Shown here: positions 1 to 7,717 of the stretch, one piece after another
Layout of the letters: the number at the start of each line of letters is the position of its first letter
How positions within the stretch are numbered: the stretch's first letter is position 1
Position numbers and translations under genes: made by a program
Source: Bradyrhizobium ottawaense
GTDB lineage: Bacteria; Pseudomonadota; Alphaproteobacteria; Rhizobiales; Xanthobacteraceae
Assembly (NCBI RefSeq): GCF_002278135.3
Contig: NZ_CP029425.2
Coordinates: 7,850,001-7,914,000, forward strand
DNA length: 64,000 nt
Direction of reading: 5' to 3'
The notes under the pieces: model-generated
Told to the model about the DNA's origin: nothing
Database searches by the model: none
The model's input: the letters and a program-made list of their open reading frames with translations, nothing else

Positions 1-55
1 GATTTCCGACGTTCGGGAATTGCGCGCCGCAGGTTTCGCAGGTCCAGAGAGGCAT
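1..55 (-). CDS. MBL-fold metallohydrolase, N-terminal start only (runs off window)
   Basis: Reading leftward from the ATG at 55 gives MPLWTCETCGAQFPNVGN before the window edge. The CxxC knuckle in an N-terminal zinc-ribbon context resembles the start of MBL-fold hydrolases common in Bradyrhizobium, which open with a similar LWTC-TCGAQF stretch. Only 18 codons are visible, so the assignment rests on this short match. It would be divergent from the MFS gene that follows. Confidence 0.45.
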   Translation of the reverse strand, partial: MPLWTCETCGAQFPNVGN

Positions 56-207
56 GACCAGAACTCCGTGGGAAGATCGCAGGATGACATTGCGACCGCG
101 CTTTCGGCAAGATCGGAACCAACGCGCCCAGCGCTCGTTACGTTCAGGTCCACGCCGGAAGGATGGTCAAGAGGATCGCGACACACGAAGAGCATGTTTA
201 GGTATCG

Positions 208-1410
208 ATGACATCGCGGCCTCCCTCCTCGTCCCGTATCTGGCCTCTGTTCGCGCTCAACTTCTTCATGGCCGACATGCAGTCGGGCATTGGGCCGTTC
301 GTCGGGGTCTTCCTCCAGGAGCGCGGCTGGGCGACCGGGTTGATCGGCACCGCGATGACGATCGGCAATGTCGCGGGCATGCTGGTCACGACCCCGATCG
401 GCGGCTTCATCGATTCCAGCCGCAACAAACGGCTATGGGTCGTCATTCCCGGCATCTGCGTCGTTCTCGCCTCCGCCATCATCCTGATCTCGCAAAACTT
501 CTGGGCGGTGACGTTCTCGCAAGTGGCGCAATCGCTGGCGAGCGCCGCCATCGTGCCGGCGGTAACAGGCATCACGCTCGGCATCGCCAAGCAGAAGGGG
601 TTCAACGCGCTCAACGGCCGTAATCAGGCCTTCAACCACGCCGGCAACATGGTCGGCGCGGCATTGTCCGGCTATCTCGGCTACAGGTTCGGCTATGTCG
701 CCGTGTTCGTGCTGGCGGCCGTGTTCGGCGCCATCGCGATCGCCTGCGTGATGATGATCCCCGCCAAAGCGATCGACGACCGTGCCGCACGCGGCAGCAA
801 GGAAGACGACTCCAAGGCTCCGCCGGATGCGATGACGATGCTGCTCAAGCACAAGGCTCTGCTCGTGCTGGCACTCGCGCTCGCGGTCTTCCACCTCGGC
901 AATGCCGCCATTGTACCGCTCTACGGGCTTGCGGCCGTGGCCGAGGGACAGGCCAACGGCCCAAGCTTCGTCGCGACCACCGTGGTGATCGCGCAAGGCG
1001 TCATGATCGTGACCTCGCTGATCGCGATGAAGGCCGCGAGCAAGCGCAACTATTGGCCGGTGATCCTGGTGTCCTTCATGTTCCTGCCCGTCCGCGGCGT
1101 GCTGGCCTTCTTCGTGACGGGATGGTGGGGCGTCATACCGATGCAGGTGCTCGACGGTATCGGCACCGGCCTGCAGACGGTCGCCGTTCCCGGTATGGTA
1201 GCGCGCGCGCTGAACGGCAGCGGCCGCATCAATCTCGGCCAGGGCGCCGTGATCACGGTGCAGGGCATCGGCGCCAGCCTCAGTCCCGCGCTCGGCGGCT
1301 GGATCGCGCAATGGATCGGCTACGGGCCGACCTTCCTGCTGCTCGGCGGCTTCGGCCTCGCCTCAATGGTGCTGTGGCTGGCATTCGGGGCGGCAGTGAA
1401 GAAATTCTGA
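208..1410 (+). CDS. MFS transporter
   Basis: The 400-residue protein is the normal length for a 12-helix major facilitator. It begins with a short polar tail and then a first helix containing WPLFALNFFMADMQSG. Alternating hydrophobic stretches follow throughout, and residues around 185-210 form a charged central loop (RAARGSKEDDSKAPPD), as expected between the two six-helix bundles. The ATG at 208 places the first helix correctly. It is probably an inner-membrane drug or metabolite exporter of unknown substrate. An AraC regulator follows on the same strand after about 190 bp, with no strong evidence that they form one operon. Confidence 0.85.
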   Translation: MTSRPPSSSRIWPLFALNFFMADMQSGIGPFVGVFLQERGWATGLIGTAMTIGNVAGMLVTTPIGGFIDSSRNKRLWVVIPGICVVLASAIILISQNFWAVTFSQVAQSLASAAIVPAVTGITLGIAKQKGFNALNGRNQAFNHAGNMVGAALSGYLGYRFGYVAVFVLAAVFGAIAIACVMMIPAKAIDDRAARGSKEDDSKAPPDAMTMLLKHKALLVLALALAVFHLGNAAIVPLYGLAAVAEGQANGPSFVATTVVIAQGVMIVTSLIAMKAASKRNYWPVILVSFMFLPVRGVLAFFVTGWWGVIPMQVLDGIGTGLQTVAVPGMVARALNGSGRINLGQGAVITVQGIGASLSPALGGWIAQWIGYGPTFLLLGGFGLASMVLWLAFGAAVKKF

Positions 1411-1603
1411 GGCTCGCCGCCACTCGAACGCCACGGCGCAAAGTGCTTTTGCAGTCCACGCACATGGGGACTGCGGCACCTGGTCGCGGTCTCTGGGCGC
1501 CGTTGCGAGTGGCTTATCACGCAATCCGCCGCTTTTGCCGTTGCGGCGCACCGGCCTGACGATACAACCTGCCATAAACCGTCAACACCTGCGCTTCCGA
1601 TCG

Positions 1604-2554
1604 ATGATCCAGCCACAACTCTCATTCGATGGCGACCCGAATGGCCCGGCCTATGAAAGATGGCGCGAGCAGTTTTGCCGTCAGGTGGCCAACGTCGATT
1701 TCGTGCCGGTCGGAGAAGGGCGCGTTCACCGAACCATTGCGCCGGCGATTCTTCCCCGCATCAGGCTCTCGGCCTCGTTCGGCTCGCCGATGTCTTTCGT
1801 GTCGTTGGGGACCAACGACGAATTGGTGATTACGATGTCGCCCAATTCGGCGCTCAGCGGGGCCATGGGAAAACGCCCGCTGGAGATCGCCGCGGGCGAC
1901 GTTACGATCGGCGATCCCTCGATCAAGGGCGCGCACATCACTCAGACAGGGTTTGGCAATTTCCAGACTGCGCTGTTGCCGCGCAAGGCGCTGCTGCGCG
2001 CGTGCCCGAATGCAGAGGATTTGATTGCACGCTCAATCCCCGGCGCCAATCCGATCACATCGATGTTCCTGCGCTATTATGATCTCGCGCATGAGTATGC
2101 CGACAAGCTCGGCCCCGCGGAGCTGGACGCGGTCTCGCAGCACCTGTTCGACCTTTCGGTGCTGATGATCGGAGCGCGCGGCGATGTCGCCGAGCAGGCT
2201 CGAATGCGAGGCCTGGCGGCAGCGCGTCTCGAAACCCTCAAGTCCGACATCCTGGCGCAGCTTGACAGCCCCGCGCTGTCGCTCACCGTCCTTTCAGCCG
2301 CGCACCGGATCAGCCCGCGCACGATCCAGCTATTGTTCGAACAGGCCGGCATCACCTATAGCGGCTTCGTGCTGGAGCAGCGCCTGCTGCGTGCCGAACG
2401 CCTGCTGCGAAATCCCGCCATGCGCATGCGCAAGATCATCGAAATCGCGCATCTCGCGGGCTTTCACGACGTATCCTACTTCCATCGCGCATTCCGCCGC
2501 CGCTTCGGACAGACGCCCGACGACGTCAGGAAGCTGGCCGGCGACGCCGGCTAG
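1604..2554 (+). CDS. AraC family transcriptional regulator
   Basis: This is a 316-residue cytoplasmic DNA-binding regulator. The C-terminal third (about residues 215-310) carries the two helix-turn-helix units of the AraC family: LTVLSAAHRISPRTIQLLFE, then KIIEIAHLAGFHDVSYFHRA ending in FRRRFGQTPDDVRKL. The N-terminal two thirds match the AraC-binding-like domain seen in regulators of aromatic catabolism such as the AraC/XylS-like group. The frame is open from 1535, but the ATG at 1604 (MIQPQLSFDG) is preferred because the earlier codons are not regulator-like. Its target is not evident; the MFS gene upstream and the acyl-CoA synthetase converging from the right are the candidates. Confidence 0.85.
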   Translation: MIQPQLSFDGDPNGPAYERWREQFCRQVANVDFVPVGEGRVHRTIAPAILPRIRLSASFGSPMSFVSLGTNDELVITMSPNSALSGAMGKRPLEIAAGDVTIGDPSIKGAHITQTGFGNFQTALLPRKALLRACPNAEDLIARSIPGANPITSMFLRYYDLAHEYADKLGPAELDAVSQHLFDLSVLMIGARGDVAEQARMRGLAAARLETLKSDILAQLDSPALSLTVLSAAHRISPRTIQLLFEQAGITYSGFVLEQRLLRAERLLRNPAMRMRKIIEIAHLAGFHDVSYFHRAFRRRFGQTPDDVRKLAGDAG

Positions 2555-2591
2555 CGAACTCGATCACGACGCAGCCAAAGGCCGCCCGGCC

Positions 2592-4205
2592 TTACGCGCC
2601 AAAATTCTTCTGGATCGCCTTGTCGAGCGTCTCGCCGCCGACGAAGCGCTGGCGCAGTTCGCGCTTGAGCAGCTTGCCGCTCGGATTCTTCGGCAAGGCA
2701 TCCACGAAGATGACGCGCTTGGGCACCTTGAAATGCGCCATCTGGCCGGCGCAGTGCTTGATGACGGCGTCCTCGTCCAGCTTTTCGCCGCTCTTGACCA
2801 CGACGATGGCGGTGACCGCCTCGATCCAGCGCGGATCGGGCAGGCCGACGACGGCGACCTCGGAAACCGCCGGGATACGATATACCATCTCCTCGACCTC
2901 GCGGCTGGCAACGTTCTCCCCGCCGGTCTTGATCATGTCCTTGACGCGATCGACCACGGTGATGTGGCCCTCTTCGTCGACGGTGGCGAGATCGCCGGAG
3001 TGAAACCAGCCGCCGGTGAATGCTGCCGCGGTCTTCACGGGATCGTTGTAATATCCGGACAATAGATGCGGCGAGCGGTGCACGATCTCGCCGACCTCGC
3101 CGACCTCAACGTTTTCCATTGACGTGTTGACGACGCGCGTCTCGACATTGAGCACCGGCTTGCCTGCCGAGCCTGCCTTTCGGAGCTGGTCCTCCGGACG
3201 CAGCACGGTCGCGAGCGGCGCGATCTCGGTCTGGCCGTAGAAGTTCCAGAATTTTACGGCGGGCAAGCGGCGCTGCAGCTCGAGCAAAACTTCCACCGGC
3301 ATGATCGAGGCGCCGTAATAGCCCTTCTGCAGGGACGACAGGTCGGACTTGTCGAAATTCGGCGAGCGCAGCATCGCGATCCAGATCGTCGGCGGCGCGA
3401 AGAACGAAGTGATCTTGTGGGCCTCGATCAGCGCCAGGATGTTGTCGGCGGTCGGCTTGCCCGTGATCACCCCGGAGGCGCCGAGATACACTTGCGGCCC
3501 CAGAAAGACGTCGAGCTGAGCGCAGTGATAGAGCGGCAGCGCGTGCAGGAACTTGTCATCCACGCTCATGCCGCCATCGATGATGCAGCTGACATACTGC
3601 CACATCACCGCTTCATGGGTCAGCATCGCACCCTTGGGCAGCGATTCGGTGCCCGAGGTGTAGACGATCTGCGCGAGATCGCGGCTGTCGACCGAGGCTT
3701 CCAGGAATGAGCCGTCGGAATGAAGTAGATCGTCGAAGGTGGTGAGGCCCGCCGGCGCCGACGCGGGATCCTCGCCCGGCAGCCAGATCATCTTCTCGAC
3801 GGCGCAATCCCTGGCGCTGGCCGCGCGCGCGGGCTCGACGAAGTCCGGCCCCGCCGCGAGCAACTTTGCGCCGGAGCTTTTCAGGATGAAATTGATCTCG
3901 TCCGGATTGAGCATGAAGTTGATCGGCACCAGCACCGCGCCGATCCGCGCCACCGCGAAGCGCAGCGCGGCGAAGGCGTGCGAATTGCGCGACAGCACCG
4001 CGAGGCGATCGCCCTTCTTCACGCCGAGCCCGAGCAGACCGCGGCCGAGCCGGTTGCAGATCGCATCCATCTCGGCAAAGGTCCAGCTCACATCACCGCA
4101 GCTCACCGCAAGCTTGTTCGGCTCACGGCCCCCCGAGCGGCGCAGGAGATCGCCGATGGAATGTTCGCGCGCTTTCGAGATGGTGGCTGCGGTGTCGCCT
4201 GTCAT
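2592..4205 (-). CDS. AMP-dependent acyl-CoA synthetase/ligase
   Basis: The enzyme has 537 residues, the usual length for ANL-superfamily acyl-CoA ligases. It should activate a carboxylic acid with ATP and CoA through an acyl-AMP. The AMP-binding P-loop is YTSGTESLPKGAMLTH near residue 180, with TES in place of the common TTG. The adenine motif is NFYGQTEIAP, the hinge region is HSGDLATVDEEG...VVDRVKDMIKTGGENV, and the catalytic lysine is in PSGKLLKRELR near the C-terminus. A GntR regulator lies upstream on the same strand after 66 bp, and a Liv-type binding protein is divergent beyond it, so an imported organic acid is the likely substrate. The acid itself cannot be read from the sequence. 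Confidence 0.9.
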   Translation of the reverse strand: MTGDTAATISKAREHSIGDLLRRSGGREPNKLAVSCGDVSWTFAEMDAICNRLGRGLLGLGVKKGDRLAVLSRNSHAFAALRFAVARIGAVLVPINFMLNPDEINFILKSSGAKLLAAGPDFVEPARAASARDCAVEKMIWLPGEDPASAPAGLTTFDDLLHSDGSFLEASVDSRDLAQIVYTSGTESLPKGAMLTHEAVMWQYVSCIIDGGMSVDDKFLHALPLYHCAQLDVFLGPQVYLGASGVITGKPTADNILALIEAHKITSFFAPPTIWIAMLRSPNFDKSDLSSLQKGYYGASIMPVEVLLELQRRLPAVKFWNFYGQTEIAPLATVLRPEDQLRKAGSAGKPVLNVETRVVNTSMENVEVGEVGEIVHRSPHLLSGYYNDPVKTAAAFTGGWFHSGDLATVDEEGHITVVDRVKDMIKTGGENVASREVEEMVYRIPAVSEVAVVGLPDPRWIEAVTAIVVVKSGEKLDEDAVIKHCAGQMAHFKVPKRVIFVDALPKNPSGKLLKRELRQRFVGGETLDKAIQKNFGA

Positions 4206-4271
4206 GTGTCCCTCCGTGTGATGTCTTGATTAGTTGAATTTCTTGTTTGAAATCTTGCGTCTTGTTTTGCG

Positions 4272-5039
4272 CTACCGGCGCCGGGCCGCCTGCGCGTGCT
4301 CCATGTACATGTGCTCGACCGAGCGATCGAGCGAAGCAATCTTCTCGAAGCCGCGGCGCCAGTCCTGCAAATGCCGGCGAGTCCAGAGCACGCCGGCCTC
4401 GCGGTCGCGGTCGCGGATCGCGTCAATGAGATGGCGGTGCGCCGCGACGAGACGCGGGCCGCCTTCGGCGACACCGGTCACGATCATCTCGGTGGTCGGA
4501 TAGAACAATTGCGCCGCGGGCTCGCGCGCGAGCTGGAGCACGCGGTTTTGCGAGGCTTTTGCGACCAGCACGTGGAATTCGGCATCGCATTCGGCCAGCA
4601 GCGCGGGATCGCCGACCACGGCCTCGCTGCGCGCGAGATTGCCGGCGAGCTCGGCGAGATTCTCCTCGCTCGCACGCTCCACCGCGCCCTCGATGCTGGC
4701 TACCTCCAGCGTCATCGAGGCCTCATAGAGCTCGCGGAACGTTACCTCGTGCAGGACCAGCGCGCGGCTGAGACGGCTTGCGAGTTTGCTGTAGCGCGGC
4801 AGGCAGGCGTGCAGGCGGCGCGAGGAATCGCGCCGGATCAGCCCGCCCTCCTCCAGCACACGGATGCCCTCGCGGATGGTCGAGCGATTGACGCCGAACT
4901 GGCGGACCAGATCGTGCTCGGTGCCGATGGGATCGCCGGGCTTGATGCGGCCATTGACGATCTCGCGCTCGATGGCGTCGGCCACCTTCTGATAGGCCGG
5001 CGCGACATCGATCGGTCGGAACAGCGGCGCGACAGGCAA
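4272..5039 (-). CDS. GntR family regulator (FCD/FadR subfamily)
   Basis: About 255 residues. The N-terminal winged helix includes PAYQKVADAIEREIVNGRIK, then DLVRQFGVNRSTIREGIRVL and the wing EEGGLIRRDS. A helical FCD effector domain occupies the rest, with metal-binding-type His residues in AECDAEFHVLVAKAS and RLVAAHRHLIDAI. The frame opens at a TTG at 5051; a second TTG at 5039 has GGAGG five bases before it and is chosen here. There is no ATG. It sits between the acyl-CoA synthetase (same strand) and a divergent binding-protein gene. Two identical TTGTCGGACAA palindromes in the divergent gap are its likely operators, implying that it represses both directions and itself. Confidence 0.85.
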   Translation of the reverse strand: MPVAPLFRPIDVAPAYQKVADAIEREIVNGRIKPGDPIGTEHDLVRQFGVNRSTIREGIRVLEEGGLIRRDSSRRLHACLPRYSKLASRLSRALVLHEVTFRELYEASMTLEVASIEGAVERASEENLAELAGNLARSEAVVGDPALLAECDAEFHVLVAKASQNRVLQLAREPAAQLFYPTTEMIVTGVAEGGPRLVAAHRHLIDAIRDRDREAGVLWTRRHLQDWRRGFEKIASLDRSVEHMYMEHAQAARRR

Positions 5040-5057
5040 ATCGGCCTCCAATGGTGA

Positions 5058-5068
5058 TTGTCGGACAA
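5058..5068. promoter_or_regulatory. Putative GntR operator, copy 1
   Basis: TTGTCGGACAA is a perfect 5+1+5 inverted repeat immediately upstream of the GntR gene. An identical copy lies about 100 bp away. Inverted repeats of this size are typical of FadR/FCD-type GntR operators. The assignment is by position and symmetry only. Confidence 0.6.
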
Positions 5069-5156
5069 AGTATAAGCGTCGCCGCAGAATGCGTCAAACT
5101 GCGCCATTCCTGCGACAGAGGCAACAAATTGACTCTGCCGGAACCGAGTTCTAACT

Positions 5157-5167
5157 TTGTCGGACAA
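5157..5167. promoter_or_regulatory. Putative GntR operator, copy 2
   Basis: This is the second copy of TTGTCGGACAA, embedded in the slightly longer palindrome CTTTGTCGGACAAAG and lying 37 bp before the start codon of the Liv-type binding protein. Binding here would block that promoter. Confidence 0.6.
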
Positions 5168-5204
5168 AGGGACAGAATAGTCCCGCTCAAGAGGAAACGT
5201 ATCC

Positions 5205-6410
5205 ATGAGATCTATCGCAGCACTCGTGTCTGCGGCCGGCTTGCTGTCGGCTGCCCTGATCACCCCCGCCTCGGCCCAGCAGGCGCCGCTCAAGATCGGC
5301 GTGCTCTCCGACTTCTCCTCCGTCTATTCCGACATTGGCGGCATGGGGAATGTCGAGGCGACCAAAATGGCGATCGAGGATTTCGGCGGGCAGATGTTCG
5401 GCAAGCCGATCGACATGGTCTCGGCCGACGTGCTCAACAAGCCCGACGTCGCCTCGACCATCGCCCGCAAATGGTGGGAGACCGAGGGCGTCGACATGAT
5501 CATCGACCTGCCGACGTCGGCGACCGCGCTTGCGGTGATGGAGCTGTCGAAGCAGTACGAGAAGATCATGATCGTGACGGATGCGGCCAGCTCCGACATC
5601 ACGGGAAAATCCTGCTCGCCCTACACCGCGCACTGGACCTACGACACCTACGCCAACGCGCACACCGTCGGCAGCGCCATCGTCAAGAACGGCGGCGACA
5701 CCTGGTTCTTCCTCACCGCCGACTACGTGTTCGGCCATTCGGTCGAGCGCGATACCGGCGATGTCGTGAAGGCTGCGGGCGGCAAGGTGCTCGGCAGCGT
5801 CAAGCATCCGCTCAATACCGCCGACTTCTCCTCGTTCCTGCTTCAGGCCCAGGCCTCCAAGGCCAAGATCATCGGCCTCGCCAACGGCGGCGGCGACACC
5901 ATCAACGCGATCAAGCAGGCTGGCGAGTTCGGCATCGTCGCCGGCGGCCAGAACCTGGCCGCGATCGTGATGTTCATCTCCGACGTGCACAGCCTCGGCT
6001 TGAAGCTCGCGCAAGGCCTGATCATCACGGAGGCCTATTACTGGGATCTCAACGACAAGACCCGCGCCTTCGGCAAGCGCTTCCTCGAGCGCGTCAAGCG
6101 CATGCCGACGATGAACCAGGCCGCCACCTACAGCGCGACGCTGCATTACCTCAAGGCCGTGCAGGCCGCCGGCACCAGGGACACCAAGACGGTGATGGCG
6201 AAGATGCGCGAGCTGCCGGTGAAGGACGCCTTCACCGACAACGGCGTGCTGCGCGAGGACGGCCGCATGGTGCACAGCATGTACCTGTTCCAGGTGAAGA
6301 AGCCCGAGGAATCCAAAGGGCCGTGGGATTACTACAAGCTGCTCGCCGAGGTGCCCGCCGACCAGGCGTTCCGGCCGCTGAAGGATGGCGGCTGCCCGCT
6401 GGTGAAATAG
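5205..6410 (+). CDS. ABC transporter substrate-binding protein (Liv/branched-chain type)
   Basis: This 401-residue periplasmic binding protein belongs to the LivK-like Peripla_BP_6 family. A classical signal peptide (MRSIAALVSAAGLLSAALIT...ASAQQ) ends near residue 24. The mature part begins PLKIGVLSDFSSVYSDIGG, the usual opening of this family, and contains the NGGGDTINAIKQAGEFGI and YYWDLNDKTRAFGKRF segments seen in rhizobial homologues. An AGAGG ribosome site precedes the ATG. No permease or ATPase genes are beside it, so it probably shares a transporter encoded elsewhere. It is divergent from the GntR gene and the acyl-CoA synthetase and probably captures the acid that the synthetase activates. 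Confidence 0.9.
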   Translation: MRSIAALVSAAGLLSAALITPASAQQAPLKIGVLSDFSSVYSDIGGMGNVEATKMAIEDFGGQMFGKPIDMVSADVLNKPDVASTIARKWWETEGVDMIIDLPTSATALAVMELSKQYEKIMIVTDAASSDITGKSCSPYTAHWTYDTYANAHTVGSAIVKNGGDTWFFLTADYVFGHSVERDTGDVVKAAGGKVLGSVKHPLNTADFSSFLLQAQASKAKIIGLANGGGDTINAIKQAGEFGIVAGGQNLAAIVMFISDVHSLGLKLAQGLIITEAYYWDLNDKTRAFGKRFLERVKRMPTMNQAATYSATLHYLKAVQAAGTRDTKTVMAKMRELPVKDAFTDNGVLREDGRMVHSMYLFQVKKPEESKGPWDYYKLLAEVPADQAFRPLKDGGCPLVK

Positions 6411-6452
6411 GGCGGCCCGGATCGAGCCGATAGCAATCCGTTCAGCAATCCT

Positions 6453-6485
6453 CGCTCGTCCGCTTGCAATCACGGCGGACGAGCG
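6453..6485 (+). terminator. Hairpin after the binding-protein gene
   Basis: CGCTCGTCCGC and GCGGACGAGCG form an 11-bp perfect stem with an 11-base loop, 43 bp past the stop codon. There is no clear T-run, so it may act with Rho or stabilise the 3' end. Confidence 0.5.
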
Positions 6486-6649
6486 GCGACGCAGAGCCCA
6501 AATTTGAGGCAGATACGCCTCGCGCCTCCGTCTGATCTGCATCAAGTTGCGATGCAAAATTCGCTGCAATGTTGAGCCTGCCTTTCCGCACCATCAGCGG
6601 CCGGGTTCGTGTCTCAACAGTGGGCGCCGCCTCACGGCGTTTTGATCAA

Positions 6650-7717
6650 ATGAACTTCACTCCGGGTCGCGTCATCGCCGCGATCGCCGTCCTCGTTGCT
6701 GGCGGCGGCTATTACTATTGGCAGCACCGCGATACCAACACGCTGCCTGCAGGCTTCGCCCGCGGCAACGGCCGCATCGAGGCAGTCGAGATCGACATCG
6801 CGACCAAGACGCCGGGCCGGATTCGCGAGATCCTGGTCAACGAGGGCGACTTCGTGCGCGCGGGCCAGATTCTGGCGCGCATGGACACCGAGCAATTGCA
6901 GGCCCAGCGCCGCCAGGCCGAAGCACAGCTGCAGCGCGCGTCCATCAACGTCGAGACCGCCAAGAGCCTGGTGAACCAGCGCGAAGCCGAACGCAAGGCC
7001 GCGGAGGCCGTGGTCGACCAACGCATCGCCCAGCTCGACACCACGAGCCGCAAGCTCGATCGTTCCGAACAATTGATCAGAACCAGCGCGGTATCGCAGC
7101 AGGTGCTGGACGACGACCGCTCTGCCAACGCCACGGCCAAGGCGGCGCTTGCCGCGTCCCACGCTCAGGTCGCGGCATCCGAGGCCGCGATCAGCTCCTC
7201 CCGCGCCATGGTGATCGACGCGGGCGCTTCGGTCGACGCCGCGAAGGCCGCGATCGAAAGCATCAATGCCGACCTCAATGACAGCGTGCTGAAGGCGCCG
7301 CGCGACGGCCGCGTGCAGTATCGCGTGTCGCAGCCCGGCGAGGTGCTCGCCGCCGGCGGCCGCGTCCTCAACATGGTCGATCTCGGCGACGTCTACATGA
7401 CGTTCTTCCTGCCGACGGCCGATGCTGGCCGCGTCGCGATGGGCGCCGAGGTTCGCCTCGTGCTCGACGCCATCCCGCAATATGTGATCCCCGCCAAGGC
7501 CACCTTCGTCGCCGACGTCGCGCAATTCACGCCCAAGACCGTCGAGACCGAGGAGGAGCGTCAGAAGCTGATGTTCCGCATCAAGGCACATATCGCGCCC
7601 GAGCTGCTGCGCCAGCACATCGAGCACGTGAAGACCGGCCTGCCCGGCATGGCCTATGTGCAGCTCGATCCGACCGCACAATGGCCCGACAATCTCAAGA
7701 TCAAGCTGACGAGATGA
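6650..7717 (+). CDS. HlyD family periplasmic adaptor (membrane fusion protein)
   Basis: This is a 355-residue adaptor linking an inner-membrane ABC exporter to the outer membrane. A single N-terminal anchor helix ([17 protein letters not shown]) is followed by a split biotinyl-lipoyl-like domain ([13 protein letters not shown]... and [20 protein letters not shown]) around a long alpha-helical coiled coil (about residues 75-215, rich in Q, A, E and R). A beta-barrel domain follows. This architecture matches the YhiI/YbhG-type adaptors that accompany RbbA-like ATPases. The ATG at 6650 is chosen over 6569 because it puts the anchor helix at the N-terminus. Its TGA overlaps the ATG of the next gene (ATGA), indicating translational coupling. 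Confidence 0.9.
   Translation: MNFTPGRVIAAIAVLVAGGGYYYWQHRDTNTLPAGFARGNGRIEAVEIDIATKTPGRIREILVNEGDFVRAGQILARMDTEQLQAQRRQAEAQLQRASINVETAKSLVNQREAERKAAEAVVDQRIAQLDTTSRKLDRSEQLIRTSAVSQQVLDDDRSANATAKAALAASHAQVAASEAAISSSRAMVIDAGASVDAAKAAIESINADLNDSVLKAPRDGRVQYRVSQPGEVLAAGGRVLNMVDLGDVYMTFFLPTADAGRVAMGAEVRLVLDAIPQYVIPAKATFVADVAQFTPKTVETEEERQKLMFRIKAHIAPELLRQHIEHVKTGLPGMAYVQLDPTAQWPDNLKIKLTR

Noticed and set aside
2578..2593. AAGGCC-GCCC-GGCCTT as a terminator between convergent genes
   Set aside because: The stem is only 6 bp, it overlaps the stop codon of the acyl-CoA synthetase gene and has no T-run.
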